The translations under genes were made by a program, and so were the position numbers. Shown one piece after another: positions 28,767 through 38,961 of a stretch of 64,000 nt of DNA. Numbering within the stretch: the first letter of the stretch is position 1; each line of letters opens with the position of its first letter. This stretch comes from Ignavibacteriota bacterium (GTDB lineage Bacteria > Bacteroidota > Ignavibacteria > Palsa-1295), in the NCBI GenBank assembly GCA_003151825.1, contig PLYO01000021.1:1-64000 (forward strand). Reading direction: 5' to 3'. The notes beneath the pieces were generated by a model. That model saw only the letters and a list, made by a program, of their open reading frames with translations, had not been told where the DNA came from and searched no databases.

Positions 28767-30188
28767 ATGGCTTCTTACGATTACGATGTAATAGTGCTTG
28801 GCGGCGGGCCTGGCGGTTATCCTGCGGCGATCCGCTCCGCGCAGCTTGGAATGAAAGTCGCGTGCATCGAGCGCGACCGCTTGGGCGGCATCTGCCTGAA
28901 TTGGGGATGCATTCCGACGAAAGCGCTGCTCAAAAACGCCGAGATTTATCACACGATGCAAATCGCCCCCGAAGAATGGGGCATTGCGTATGATAATCTT
29001 CGCGTCGATTTTACCCGCGTCATCAAACGTTCGCGCGATGTATCGGATCGCGTCGTCAAGGGCGTGGAATTTCTTTTTCGCAAGAATAAAATAGATTGGA
29101 TCAAAGGCTTTGGCGCGCTGACGGGGAAAAATTCCATCGAAGTGACAGATGCGGAAGGAAAAAAGCGAACAGTAACTGCGAAGAACATCGTGATCGCGAC
29201 CGGCGCGCGCGCGCGGCAGCTTCCAAATTTGAAACCCGATGGAAAACAAGTGCTCTCTTCGACCGAAGCCATGATTATGGATCATATTCCGGAATCCATG
29301 ACGATCGTCGGTGCGGGAGCGATTGGGATGGAGTTCGCGTATTTCTATAAAACGTTCGGAACGAAAGTTTCGGTTGTCGAGATGATGCCAAACATCCTTC
29401 CCGTCGAAGATGCCGAAGTTTCCGCCGAGTTGGAAAAGATTTACAAAAAGCAGGGCTATCAATTTTTCACGAATCACAAAGTGAACGATGTGAAGCTTTT
29501 AAAGAAGGGAACAAAAGTTGAAATCGAATCTTCCGATGGAAAAAAGCAGACACTGGAAGCGGAATGCGTTCTCGTCGCCATTGGCGTGCAGGGCAACACA
29601 GAAAATATGGGCCTGGAAAAACTCGGCATTAAAATGACGAAAGGCTTCATCGATGTGGATGAATATATGCGCGTGGTGGGCACCGACCCCGGTGCCAATA
29701 GTGGAATTTATGCCGTCGGCGATGTTGCCGGGCCGCCGTGGCTCGCGCATGTTGCCACGCATGAAGGAATTATTGCAGCAGAGCATCTTGCCGGAAAAAA
29801 TCCGCACTCGCTCGATTACGACAACATTCCCGGCTGCACCTACTGCCAGCCGCAGGTCGCAAGCACGGGCATGACGGAGCGCGCGGCAAAGGCCGCGGGA
29901 ATCGAATACAAAATAGGAAAATTCCCATTCACCGCGCTCGGCAAAGCCCGCGCCATGGGTGAGACCGACGGATTCGTCAAGCTTGTTATCGGATCGAAAT
30001 ACGATGAAATACTCGGCGCGCATATCATCGGAACGGAAGCGGCGGAGATGATCGAGGAAGTCGTCGTGGGCCGCGCGCATGGCGCGACCGGCATGTCGAT
30101 GACGAAGACCATCCATCCACACCCGACCTGGAGCGAAGCAGTAATGGAAGCTGCCGCAGTCGCGGAGGGTGAAGTGATCGATTTGTAA
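28767..30188 (+). CDS. lpdA: Dihydrolipoyl dehydrogenase
   Basis: This is the E3 subunit of 2-oxoacid dehydrogenase or glycine-cleavage complexes. The 473-residue flavoprotein has the FAD motif LGGGPGGYPAA (11-21), the redox pair GGICLNWGCIPTK (Cys43, Cys48), the NAD motif VGAGAIGMEFAYF, and the C-terminal His-Glu couple (HPHPTWSEA). E1/E2 genes are not in the window. kbl follows, and both relate to glycine/threonine breakdown. Confidence 0.96.
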   Translation: MASYDYDVIVLGGGPGGYPAAIRSAQLGMKVACIERDRLGGICLNWGCIPTKALLKNAEIYHTMQIAPEEWGIAYDNLRVDFTRVIKRSRDVSDRVVKGVEFLFRKNKIDWIKGFGALTGKNSIEVTDAEGKKRTVTAKNIVIATGARARQLPNLKPDGKQVLSSTEAMIMDHIPESMTIVGAGAIGMEFAYFYKTFGTKVSVVEMMPNILPVEDAEVSAELEKIYKKQGYQFFTNHKVNDVKLLKKGTKVEIESSDGKKQTLEAECVLVAIGVQGNTENMGLEKLGIKMTKGFIDVDEYMRVVGTDPGANSGIYAVGDVAGPPWLAHVATHEGIIAAEHLAGKNPHSLDYDNIPGCTYCQPQVASTGMTERAAKAAGIEYKIGKFPFTALGKARAMGETDGFVKLVIGSKYDEILGAHIIGTEAAEMIEEVVVGRAHGATGMSMTKTIHPHPTWSEAVMEAAAVAEGEVIDL

Positions 30189-30257
30189 ACCCTCTTTGTG
30201 AGGAGTGCTTCATATTACTACAATCCCAATAATGCCTATCAATCACGTTTTAGACGA

Positions 30258-31481
30258 ATGTACGGAAAAGTAAAAGAGCAATTAGCGAACGAAATCACAG
30301 CCATTCGCGAAGCGGGACTTTACAAGAACGAACGCGAGATCGAAACGCCGCAGGGTGTGGAGATCCGAGTGAAGGGTCGTTCGGGAACAGTTCTCAACTT
30401 TTGCGCGAATAATTATCTGGGGCTTTCGTCGCATCCGAAAGTGATCGCGGCGGCACAGAAGGCGCTGGAAACGCATGGGTATGGGATGTCGAGCGTGCGG
30501 TTCATTTGCGGCACGCAGGACTTGCATAAAGAGCTTGAACGCGAGATCTCGCATTTTCTGCATACGGACGATACCATTCTTTACGTCGCGTGCTTCGATG
30601 CGAACGGTGGGATCTTCGAGCCGCTGTTCGGTGAAGAGGATGCGATCATTTCCGATGAATTGAATCACGCTTCTATTATAGATGGCGTTCGGCTTGCGAA
30701 ATCGAAACGGTATCGCTACAAACATGCGGATATGGGCGATCTGGAAGCGCAGCTACAACAGTGTGCTCCCCCTCCTTTTCAAGGAGGGGGCGGGGGGGTG
30801 GTCAGGCGGCGCGTAATAGTTACCGATGGCGTGTTTTCGATGGATGGCGACATTGCGAAGCTCTCGCACATTTGCGACCTTGCCGATAAATACGATGCGC
30901 TCGTGATGGTAGATGATTCCCACGCGACGGGATTCGTCGGCAAGACGGGACGCGGTTCCATCGAGCATGAAAATGTGATGGGCCGCGTGGATATTATCAC
31001 TTCGACACTCGGCAAAGCGCTCGGTGGCGCTGCGGGAGGGTTCACATCGGGAAGGAAAGAAATTATCGAGATGCTGCGCCAGCGTTCGCGGCCCTATCTT
31101 TTTTCGAACACGCTGCCGCCGCCGATTGCCGGTGCGGCGCTTGAAGTTTTGCGAATGCTCGACGCCACGACGGAACTTCGCGACAAGCTGGAATCGAACA
31201 CAAAATACTTCCGCGAGAAAATGACCGCAGCAGGATTCGACATCAAGCCGGGAATCCATCCCATCGTGCCGATCATGCTGTATGACGCGCCGCTCGCACA
31301 GAAATTTGCTTCGCGTTTGCAGGATGAAGGAATTTTCGTAACGGGATTTTTCTATCCTGTTGTGGCGAAAGGCCAGGCGCGTATTCGAGTGCAAATTTCC
31401 GCCGCGCATGAACGGCAGCATCTGGATCGGGCGATTACGGCATTCACGAACGTGGGGAAAGAACTCGGTGTTTTAAAATAA
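30258..31481 (+). CDS. kbl: Glycine C-acetyltransferase (2-amino-3-ketobutyrate CoA ligase) with repeat insertion
   Basis: Kbl cleaves 2-amino-3-ketobutyrate with CoA to glycine and acetyl-CoA. The ~407-residue fold-type I PLP enzyme has [30 protein letters not shown] and the PLP lysine in STLGKALGG. It is ~10-15 residues longer than usual. The extra stretch [15 protein letters not shown] comes from an in-frame G/C-rich palindrome just before [14 protein letters not shown]. The start at ATG 30258 fits the family (YGKVKEQL); an upstream GTG at 30198 is open. No clear Shine-Dalgarno is seen. Confidence 0.94.
   Translation: MYGKVKEQLANEITAIREAGLYKNEREIETPQGVEIRVKGRSGTVLNFCANNYLGLSSHPKVIAAAQKALETHGYGMSSVRFICGTQDLHKELEREISHFLHTDDTILYVACFDANGGIFEPLFGEEDAIISDELNHASIIDGVRLAKSKRYRYKHADMGDLEAQLQQCAPPPFQGGGGGVVRRRVIVTDGVFSMDGDIAKLSHICDLADKYDALVMVDDSHATGFVGKTGRGSIEHENVMGRVDIITSTLGKALGGAAGGFTSGRKEIIEMLRQRSRPYLFSNTLPPPIAGAALEVLRMLDATTELRDKLESNTKYFREKMTAAGFDIKPGIHPIVPIMLYDAPLAQKFASRLQDEGIFVTGFFYPVVAKGQARIRVQISAAHERQHLDRAITAFTNVGKELGVLK
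30768..30802. repeat. In-frame G/C-rich palindrome within kbl
   Basis: CCCCCTCCTTTTCAAGGAGG followed by GGGCGGGGGGGTGGTC. The core is nearly identical to the first half-unit in argJ at 2431, but is read in another frame ([13 protein letters not shown] rather than [12 protein letters not shown]). It disrupts neither the frame nor any catalytic motif. Confidence 0.87.
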
Positions 31482-31484
31482 TAC

Positions 31485-31862
31485 GTGGCCACACCGTTTC
31501 ATATCAAGCTTTTCACTTGGCTCGGCATAGCCGCCATTTCGGTGCAGCTGGGCGCTGTCCCTCTGGATTTTTTGCTGTTCCGCCTGAATCAAGATCAGAT
31601 CACGCGAACGATGTGCGAGCACAAAATGCCGCATTGCAACGGGAACTGCTTCCTGATGAAGCAACTCGCAAAATCAGCTAACGCCGAGAGCGAAAAACGC
31701 GCAGAGCGTTTTTCGCTGCAACTCAGCGGCCACTATCTTTCGAGTGAGAAAAATAATGTAACGATATTCGAGTCCGGGAACTACGCTGGTTCCCATTTTG
31801 TGAATGATCCTATTTTGGCAGGCTGGCCCTCGTGTCTGTTCCAGCCGCCTCGTGTAGCGTAG
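31485..31862 (+). CDS. Small membrane-anchored Cys-motif protein
   Basis: The 125-residue protein (GTG start) has one N-terminal hydrophobic segment (IKLFTWLGIAAISVQLGAVPL). It then has a motif CEHKMPHCNGNCFLMKQL: three cysteines with the C-x(3)-C spacing of a small metal- or disulfide-handling loop. Similar short proteins with C-x-G-x-C-x(2)-K motifs occur in Bacteroidota near metal-related outer-membrane proteins. That role is an inference. Its partner may be the barrel protein downstream, which has its own CDFCQC motif. Confidence 0.6.
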   Translation: MATPFHIKLFTWLGIAAISVQLGAVPLDFLLFRLNQDQITRTMCEHKMPHCNGNCFLMKQLAKSANAESEKRAERFSLQLSGHYLSSEKNNVTIFESGNYAGSHFVNDPILAGWPSCLFQPPRVA

Positions 31863-31893
31863 ATACGCGATTAGAATCGGTATCTAAAATCCC

Positions 31894-31936
31894 TCGGGCT
31901 TGAAAGCCCAGCCTCAGGCTAAAAGCCTGAGCTACA
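31894..31936. repeat. Intergenic palindrome pair (GGGCTTGAAAGCCC / CAGGCTAAAAGCCTG)
   Basis: Two consecutive small hairpins, CGGGCTTGAAAGCCC and TCAGGCTAAAAGCCTGAG, are followed by CTACACG. This type is widely dispersed between genes in many bacterial genomes. It lies between the Cys-motif gene and the barrel gene. Confidence 0.7.
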
Positions 31937-31988
31937 CGTCACGCATCTCGATGCGCGAATAATATTCATTCATAAATTTTTTACTCGT

Positions 31989-33020
31989 ATGAAAATACGT
32001 ACTTTTGTATTTTTTTCAATGCTTTTTTTCGATGCTTTTATAATCATTCCCACGATCCATGCACAACTTCCGCCCGGTATCGTTTCCGAGTGCGATTTTT
32101 GCCAGTGTTCGATGGGGATTTCTCCATTAGTCGCGATGGGCGGATCGTCCATTCGCTACGATGCGCGCTATACCGAGCTTGGGACGATCACACAGAATGG
32201 CGTTCCGCAACCGAACACGACCAATCACGTCCAGCAGTTTTTTACCCAGGTGTTATCGTTTAACTACCAGATCGTTCCCGATCTCTCGGCAACGCTGGCT
32301 CTGCCGTTGGCGCATAAGATGGAAACCTCTGACAATCCTTCCGACTTGCTCGGAAGCACGGGAACCCAAACACCGAATGACCCGAATACAATAACGAATA
32401 TTGGGTTGGCCGATATTTCGCTGCGTATGCAATATTATCTCATCGCTGAGCACACGATGGATGATATGCACATTCTTGCCGCTACGGCCGGAGTAAAATT
32501 CGCTACCGGCAGTATGGCCTTTGCCGATATGGGTCAGCCTGCCGATCCCGATATCGAGCTAAGCACGGGTACCACTGACTTCATCCTTGGACTCGGATAT
32601 ATGCAGGGGTTCGATAATTGGACGATCGGTGCGGACGGACTATTCAATATTCGCGGACCGGGACCGGGATACGATGGACACGTCTATGGAAACAACTTTA
32701 ATTACGATGTTACAGGACGCTATCGGATCTATCAGAACGATAATGCCCAGCCCGGTTCCCTACTCTCCAGTGCGTTTGCTTCATTAGGAATACGAGGTGA
32801 GTGGCGTGGGTATGAATTGCAGAACGGCCAGCCGCTCAATAACGATTCACTCGGATGGTCCGGCGGCAACGTCATTTACGTTGCGCCGGGAGCGCAGGTC
32901 TTTTTCAGCCCGCGCGTATCGCTCGACGTAGCCGTCTGGATTCCGTTTATTCATGCGCTCTACGGCACCCAGCTTGCCGAAACGGTTAGAGCGATTGTTG
33001 GAATTCAGTATGGATTGTAA
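31989..33020 (+). CDS. Outer-membrane beta-barrel protein with N-terminal Cys motif
   Basis: A signal peptide (FVFFSMLFFDAFIIIPTIHA) is followed at once by ECDFCQCSMGISPL, a triple-Cys motif. About 300 residues of transmembrane-strand pattern then end in TVRAIVGIQYGL. The barrel resembles transporter/porin-like outer-membrane proteins of Bacteroidota. The Cys motif could bind a metal. The tandem layout with the small Cys protein suggests a shared function. Confidence 0.65.
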   Translation: MKIRTFVFFSMLFFDAFIIIPTIHAQLPPGIVSECDFCQCSMGISPLVAMGGSSIRYDARYTELGTITQNGVPQPNTTNHVQQFFTQVLSFNYQIVPDLSATLALPLAHKMETSDNPSDLLGSTGTQTPNDPNTITNIGLADISLRMQYYLIAEHTMDDMHILAATAGVKFATGSMAFADMGQPADPDIELSTGTTDFILGLGYMQGFDNWTIGADGLFNIRGPGPGYDGHVYGNNFNYDVTGRYRIYQNDNAQPGSLLSSAFASLGIRGEWRGYELQNGQPLNNDSLGWSGGNVIYVAPGAQVFFSPRVSLDVAVWIPFIHALYGTQLAETVRAIVGIQYGL

Positions 33021-33022
33021 CG

Positions 33023-33079
33023 CAGACTTCAGTTTGCGATCCTGCGCGACGGGGAATCGCAAACTGAAGTTTGCGCTAC
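33023..33079. repeat. Intergenic inverted repeat (GCAAACTGAAGTTTGC type)
   Basis: GCAGACTTCAGTTTGCGAT and ATCGCAAACTGAAGTTTGC are inverted over ~57 bp, between two convergent genes. It may double as a bidirectional transcription stop, although no U-tract is obvious. It is another repeat family, unlike the others in the window. Confidence 0.7.
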
Positions 33080-33084
33080 AAAGA

Positions 33085-35544
33085 TTATTCCCAATCTTCT
33101 TTTTCAACACGATTACCATCGCTGGTGAATAGTATTGCGCCATCTATATCGGTGCAGCAGACGTTGGAACCATTATCCATCCAACGCCTGACAATGGCCG
33201 GCGAAGGGTGACCGAAGTGATTATACTCGCCAACGGAAATCACGGCGAAATCCGGATTTGTCGTCGATACAAAATTCTTCGATGAACTGGTGAAGCTGCC
33301 GTGATGCGCCACTTTTACCACATTCGACCGCAGAAAATCGCCATAGTCTCCAAGTATCTCTTCTTCCTCGCTCCGTTCGACATCGCCCAAAAAGAGGAAG
33401 CTTGTGTTCCGATAGACGATTCGGAATGCAAGCATCCCGCTATGGATGTTTTGCCCGAAGGCAGTGAGCCTCGCTTGGGGCACATGGCGGTCGGGATAGA
33501 TCACATAGAGATCAAGATCGGAATCGAGGTGCAATCTGTCTCCTCGGCTCAAAATGCGAAGCGCGGTGTGCTGTTCGCGCGAGACCGTATCTAATGTGCG
33601 GGCGGTGCGATCGGCGACACGCTCCCCGCTTGTCATGAGTGATGCGACGCTGCAATTTTTGAGAAACACCGGCGCTCCGCCATAATGATCCGTGTGCATG
33701 TGGCTGATGAAACCGCCTGCGATCTCAGTCACATCCTCGGCACGCAAAAACGGAATTGCTGTCCGTTCGATGTTTGCATTGCCTTCACGATCGATTCTCC
33801 CGAAGTCGATGAAATAGGTTTTTCCCGATGGCGTGTGAAGAAGAATGCAATCGCCTTGTCCAACATCGAAAAAAAGCACTTGCAGTTTTCCCTCGTTTTT
33901 CGCGAGCACGGAATTCGAGAATGGAACTCCGATCGTTGAAAGCGCAAAGAAGCAAGCCAATGAAAGTGAGAGTCTGCCGAAAAACTGCGGTCGTGTGTTC
34001 GAGCGCAAGCAATAAATAAGCGTTACAAAAAGCATCACAAGAAAAATCCACGATGGCGATGCCGCCGCATGAGCGGCCGAAGGAACATGCGCGGAAAGGT
34101 GAGTCAAGATGAGGAGCACATCCGTCATATAGGTTGTAGCCGTCCCATAAAGCTGACCGGCCCAATGCGAGAGTGCCGTGATTGGAAGCAGCAGGAACCC
34201 ATACGCTGTGATAATGGCAGAAAGCGGGATGAGCGGAAGATTCGCCAGAAGACCGATAAATGAAATCCGGTAAAAATGAGCGGCGATAACGGGATACGAA
34301 GCCATCGAGGCGCCAACGGAAAGCGCGGACGCTTCGAGAATACTTTGCAGACGCGAGCGTTTTAGTTTTAAGTCATTCGCCTGAGGCATGAAAAGCCAAC
34401 GGATTTTCGGCGCGATGAGTATCATTCCCAACACGCCGGCATACGATAATTGAAATCCGACATCGAACAAATCAAACGGGCGCAGTAAGAGATTGATGGC
34501 CGCTGCGCTCATCACTATATTCAGCGGGTCGGGCTTGCGCTCGAGAAGCTTCGCTATCAGATAAAGCTCGATCATCAGGAGCGCGCGCACGACACTCGGC
34601 TGAAATCCTACGATAGCCGAATAGAGCAAGACCATCAGCATCGTGATACCAAGCCGCGTACGGTGCCAGTAAATACCAAAGATTCTGAGCAGCTGCGCGA
34701 CGACCAGCGCGACAATCGCCACATTGAACCCGCTCACGGCAAGAATATGGGCCACGCCGGATGTGGTGAAATCATTCAGCGTCTCTTTATCCATGTCGCT
34801 ACGGTCTCCCAGGACGACGGCTTCGACAAAGCCCCGAGCATTTCCTTCCTCAATCGCTGTGTCGAGCAGGGTCAGCAAGGATTGATGCGCGGATTGGAGC
34901 GAATGTCCGAGTTGCGAAAAAATATTTGTCTCCGGCTTATTTAAAATATAATAATCGTAGCGCGAATGGATTTCGCCCGTGGCTTCGGTATGTGTGGTAG
35001 TCTGTAATTTTAGTTCACTTGCAAATTCATGCGGATTGGTCGGCGCGTGAAAGGGTTCCAGCGAGCAAAACACGCGCAGTCTGCTTCCCTCATCCGGAAG
35101 CGGGACGCTGTCATGGCCAATCTTGGAAAGCCTTAGCAAAACGCGGCCATGGGTTGGAAGAAGCGTTTGCTTTACGATACCGATGCTGTCGGCATCGAAA
35201 ATCCACAGATACTGCGTATTCGTCTCATCAATCTCCTCGATCGTTCCGATGAGAATCGTTTTTACAGGTTTCGTGGAAGCAATTCTGCTCAGGCTGGTAT
35301 TCGTATAACTTTGGGAATCTAATTGCGTGAGTTGCTCGCCCAAAAGCATGAAGGCCATGAAGAGCAGGAGTATTCGGAAAAACGTAACTCGCCAAATAAA
35401 AATACTTGGAACAGCAACCAGTATTGCAATACCGACGGGAACGAAAAAACCACCGCCTTCCGAGCTAAACGCGATCCCGATTCCAAGCCCAAGAGCCGCA
35501 AACACAGCAGGGCGACCGCGAAGCAATTCCTCGATCATCTTCAA
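33085..35544 (-). CDS. comEC: ComEC/Rec2-type DNA uptake channel
   Basis: ComEC forms the inner-membrane channel for single-stranded DNA in natural competence. The 819-residue protein has N-terminal transmembrane segments and an OB-like domain. The competence domain has AVVLGDRSDMDKETL and GVAHILAVSGFNVAIV with many hydrophobic helices. A C-terminal metallo-beta-lactamase-like domain has FFDVGQGDCILLHTPSG, HMHTDHYGG and VAHHGS. All three modules are intact. No other competence genes are adjacent. Confidence 0.93.
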   Translation of the reverse strand: MKMIEELLRGRPAVFAALGLGIGIAFSSEGGGFFVPVGIAILVAVPSIFIWRVTFFRILLLFMAFMLLGEQLTQLDSQSYTNTSLSRIASTKPVKTILIGTIEEIDETNTQYLWIFDADSIGIVKQTLLPTHGRVLLRLSKIGHDSVPLPDEGSRLRVFCSLEPFHAPTNPHEFASELKLQTTTHTEATGEIHSRYDYYILNKPETNIFSQLGHSLQSAHQSLLTLLDTAIEEGNARGFVEAVVLGDRSDMDKETLNDFTTSGVAHILAVSGFNVAIVALVVAQLLRIFGIYWHRTRLGITMLMVLLYSAIVGFQPSVVRALLMIELYLIAKLLERKPDPLNIVMSAAAINLLLRPFDLFDVGFQLSYAGVLGMILIAPKIRWLFMPQANDLKLKRSRLQSILEASALSVGASMASYPVIAAHFYRISFIGLLANLPLIPLSAIITAYGFLLLPITALSHWAGQLYGTATTYMTDVLLILTHLSAHVPSAAHAAASPSWIFLVMLFVTLIYCLRSNTRPQFFGRLSLSLACFFALSTIGVPFSNSVLAKNEGKLQVLFFDVGQGDCILLHTPSGKTYFIDFGRIDREGNANIERTAIPFLRAEDVTEIAGGFISHMHTDHYGGAPVFLKNCSVASLMTSGERVADRTARTLDTVSREQHTALRILSRGDRLHLDSDLDLYVIYPDRHVPQARLTAFGQNIHSGMLAFRIVYRNTSFLFLGDVERSEEEEILGDYGDFLRSNVVKVAHHGSFTSSSKNFVSTTNPDFAVISVGEYNHFGHPSPAIVRRWMDNGSNVCCTDIDGAILFTSDGNRVEKEDWE

Positions 35545-35570
35545 AGGACAAGAGGGACACGATTATCGGG

Positions 35571-38500
35571 TCATTTTTGAATAACGAGGTTGCGAATTCT
35601 CTGGTAATTCGCGGCGCTCATGCGGAGGAAATAGAGTCCGCTTGGTAAGTTGGCAGCGTTGATGGTTGCGGAATAATATCCAGGTTGTTTCGGCTCGTTT
35701 ACAAGCGTTGTAATGATATTTCCCTCGGCATTGACAAGATCAATGGTAACTAAAGTCGTCGGGTTGTTGCCTACGGAAGCCACGTCATATTGAACAGTAG
35801 CCGGCACGTTCGCCGGATTTGGCATGGGCGTTCCGAGCATCATCGCATCGGGAATGGCGGGCTGCTGTTCGATAAATTGGGTATCGCAGACGGGGCCGAC
35901 GACCGCATATCCGCTGTCGAACACGTGATCGGCGCACTGGTAGGGGATGACAGCATCGTCGAAGATAAGACTGAAGTTGATGGGGAATCCCTTCTCGAAG
36001 GTGAGCGGATTGGCGTCGGCGGGGTCGTTAGCGCCGCTCATGACGGGTTGAAATTTAAGATAGACGAGCGGAGTATCGTCGGTAGGTCCGCCGCCGCCGA
36101 TGAGAGTAGCAGCGTTTTTACTGCCTTCGCCTCCCTGTCCGAAATTGATGGTGTCGCGTCCGGGCGGATTAGATGACTGAATAGAAAGATAGCCAGAAGG
36201 CGTGAGCGTCCCAGCCGTAATCACATCGAGGAGCTTAAGGTTGACCGAATCATACTGGATATAGATATGATAGCCATCTGCGGCGTAGGGAGTGAGGTCG
36301 GTTCGGGCGTATATGGGCATCAAAAAGTAATTATCAAGCACGTAGGCATGGACGTTTGGATTGGCGGCGAATTCGAGCGTGGGTTTATCGCCTGTGCCGG
36401 AAAGATTCACGGTGTCGGAGGGCCCCGATCCGTCACCTAAGCGAGGTAAATTGAAATTAAAAATAGCTTGCGCCGCTCTTGGGCCGCCGGCGGACGGGAG
36501 AAAATTGACCTGCACCGTGTCCGTTTTTCCGGCGGGAATAACAAGCGGTGTTTTCGTGGAGAGTGCAAAATCCGATGCATTGACGCCGATGATCCTCGCG
36601 GAGGTGAGCGTTATGGGAACATTGTTGGAATCGTTACTGATGGGGATGCTGAAGACGGCATTGTCGCAAACGAGTGTCGAACCCCATGTCACGCTATCGA
36701 CGCCGGGCTGAAGCGCGGTAATCGTTTCGATATGCCCTATCAGAACGACGATATGCGTGCTCGTTGCCGAAGTAATAATAAGCGAATCGGAATAGAGTCC
36801 GTTAGCTAAACCCGTTGGGGAAAACTGAACATTAATCCGCGCCGAACCGGAAGGCGGTTCCGCAATTGCGAACGGAAGCGTTACAGTAGCGCCCTGATAG
36901 CTTATACCTGTTTCCGAGAAAATAACACTCGGGCTGGTAATAGAAACAGCATTCACATTCATAACCGCCGACCCTGCATTGCCGACATATACTTCGGAAT
37001 CTCCCACCGGATCGGACTTCTGGAACGTGCCGAAATCGAGCGTGTCGATCGTTATGGTTTTATTCGTATCGGCGAAGATTCCCATGTTATCCTGTACGCC
37101 CCGGCCATAGACATCGACGACATACGCGCGGAGATGATCCGTGTTCGCCGTAATCTGCGTGTGCATTCGGCGGTTGACTTCGTGGGGATTAAATTGGATC
37201 CTAAATACATCCGTAGCAAGTGGCACAATGGTCAGAGGAAGTCCATTGCCCAAAGGCGGAACAAGTCCGTCCGTAGTCGAATCAACATTAAAGCGATCCG
37301 TGTCTTGAATTCGTTTTGGGAACGAGTAAATATTGACAGTATCCTCGGAGATATTCTTCAGAATAACCGTGGTGTCGAACGTGCCAGCGTACCCGGGAGG
37401 GGGGCCGAGTAATCGGTCTCCAAAGTCGATGGAAAGTCCGACGGTTTGGAGCGGCGTGATAGTCTTCAGCAGCGTGCCTCCGGGATGAGCATAACTGTCA
37501 ACGTTTCCGAGTGCATAGACGGTTACGCCAAATGGCAGTGTGCCAGCGAGATTGTGCGTCCCTTGCACGAGTCGATGCTGTGCGTACTCAAAGCGTGTAT
37601 TCGGAATTGGCTTGAATTCACTTGGATTGATCGGCGTGCCATCGATCGTCATCGAACCTATGGAACTTGCATCGGCGACGATATTCACGAAATTCCCCGT
37701 GAACGCGTTGGAATCGACAATGCTGATGATGGTATAAGATGACTGAAATTGCTCGACGGGAAACACCAGCGCGAGCGCGGGATCGCCATAAGCAGGTGGC
37801 TGAGCATCGATGCTTCCGTAACTTGTGTGCATGTATTGCCCTACCTCGATTGGCTTTGTGGCTTGGATCGAGGTCACTCCGGCAAGCTTTGTAATCTCAT
37901 AAAAGTCGCCGGCATTAAAGGTCTTAGCAACGGGTACTCCATTGACGGAAATCTGAGTGCTGTCCTCGGCACAGACTGCCCGGACCAAATCGGGCTCCAC
38001 GGATGTCGAGTATGGCACAACAAGCGCAGAATCCCCCCAGGCGCTGACGGGAGGCAGTTGCTCGACTAAATGATCACGGCTGGGGCTGCCGTCGGTATTG
38101 ACGGCGCCCCTGGGCATTTCCGTGCGCCGATGGCCGCTGAAGACCGCGATGGGTTGATCCGACTCGATCAGGCTGCCTGTGAGGTCGTTCGTGGTGCTTC
38201 CTTCGCCGCCTTCAATAAGATAAATATCGCCCTTGTTGAGCTGTATGGTTTGGGGAGCGTTCGCCTGGGTTCCAAGGGAAGAAACATCCTTCAACGTGAT
38301 GGTAACGTTGGTCGAATCGTTCACCGCAACGATCCAAAACTCTCCGGGTGTCAGCTGGTTGCCAAAGCCGCCGACAGAAGAGGAATTGTAATTAAGCGTG
38401 CGGTACTCGGTGCCGAGCACATTGATGGGCAGCCCCATATACGAATCGCTCGAATACTTTTTATGATTAATACCAAAGACCGCAATCTCGCTATCGCTGG

Positions 38501-38921
38501 TAATATGCACGGCCATCCCTTGAATAACCTGCTCGTCCATAGATTCTTGCAACTCGACCGTCTGCGTACCCGTATCGCCATTCGGCAGAGTAATCGTGGT
38601 GATTTGGCCAGGCGTTGTGGTGAATGTCTGGAAAAAACCAAGCGCTGGAACTTCCACACTCCCGTTAGCCGGAACGTGGCTTGTGATGTAAAGGTCCATC
38701 GTGTTCTGCGTTTCGTAGGGAGGTTGTTCGCCACCTAAATTCGGACCATACGCCACATAAAACTCGATGCCGAAATTATCGAACTTGGCGCTCTGCGCGT
38801 AAAGAGTCCCAATAACCGCGCAGTGCATGGCAACGACCGCCAGCGAAGCAATGAACGGCAGCACACGGCGCCTAAGGCCGGAGCTGCTTCGTGTTCCTCT
38901 GAGGAAATGGGGATGACACAT
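35571..38921 (-). CDS. Large secreted protein: IgGFc-binding-like N-region, choice-of-anchor-D repeats, type IX sorting tail
   Basis: The 1116-residue protein has a signal peptide (FIASLAVVAMHCAVIGTLYA). An N-terminal half resembles IgGFc-binding domain proteins (EVPALGFFQTFTTTPGQITTITLP, VIQGMAVHITSDSEIAVFG). Immunoglobulin-like choice-of-anchor-D modules follow (LDFGTFQKSDPVGDSEVYVGNAG), then a cohesin-like stretch. The C-terminal tail is MPNPANVPATVQYDV ending NYQRIRNLVIQK. It is probably exported by a type IX-like system and attached to the cell surface. Homologous N-regions occur in the proteins at 41429 and 44347. Confidence 0.75.
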   Translation of the reverse strand: MCHPHFLRGTRSSSGLRRRVLPFIASLAVVAMHCAVIGTLYAQSAKFDNFGIEFYVAYGPNLGGEQPPYETQNTMDLYITSHVPANGSVEVPALGFFQTFTTTPGQITTITLPNGDTGTQTVELQESMDEQVIQGMAVHITSDSEIAVFGINHKKYSSDSYMGLPINVLGTEYRTLNYNSSSVGGFGNQLTPGEFWIVAVNDSTNVTITLKDVSSLGTQANAPQTIQLNKGDIYLIEGGEGSTTNDLTGSLIESDQPIAVFSGHRRTEMPRGAVNTDGSPSRDHLVEQLPPVSAWGDSALVVPYSTSVEPDLVRAVCAEDSTQISVNGVPVAKTFNAGDFYEITKLAGVTSIQATKPIEVGQYMHTSYGSIDAQPPAYGDPALALVFPVEQFQSSYTIISIVDSNAFTGNFVNIVADASSIGSMTIDGTPINPSEFKPIPNTRFEYAQHRLVQGTHNLAGTLPFGVTVYALGNVDSYAHPGGTLLKTITPLQTVGLSIDFGDRLLGPPPGYAGTFDTTVILKNISEDTVNIYSFPKRIQDTDRFNVDSTTDGLVPPLGNGLPLTIVPLATDVFRIQFNPHEVNRRMHTQITANTDHLRAYVVDVYGRGVQDNMGIFADTNKTITIDTLDFGTFQKSDPVGDSEVYVGNAGSAVMNVNAVSITSPSVIFSETGISYQGATVTLPFAIAEPPSGSARINVQFSPTGLANGLYSDSLIITSATSTHIVVLIGHIETITALQPGVDSVTWGSTLVCDNAVFSIPISNDSNNVPITLTSARIIGVNASDFALSTKTPLVIPAGKTDTVQVNFLPSAGGPRAAQAIFNFNLPRLGDGSGPSDTVNLSGTGDKPTLEFAANPNVHAYVLDNYFLMPIYARTDLTPYAADGYHIYIQYDSVNLKLLDVITAGTLTPSGYLSIQSSNPPGRDTINFGQGGEGSKNAATLIGGGGPTDDTPLVYLKFQPVMSGANDPADANPLTFEKGFPINFSLIFDDAVIPYQCADHVFDSGYAVVGPVCDTQFIEQQPAIPDAMMLGTPMPNPANVPATVQYDVASVGNNPTTLVTIDLVNAEGNIITTLVNEPKQPGYYSATINAANLPSGLYFLRMSAANYQRIRNLVIQK

Positions 38922-38961
38922 GAAAAATTCTTTTGTTAGACCTGATTTTGACCGAAAAGCA

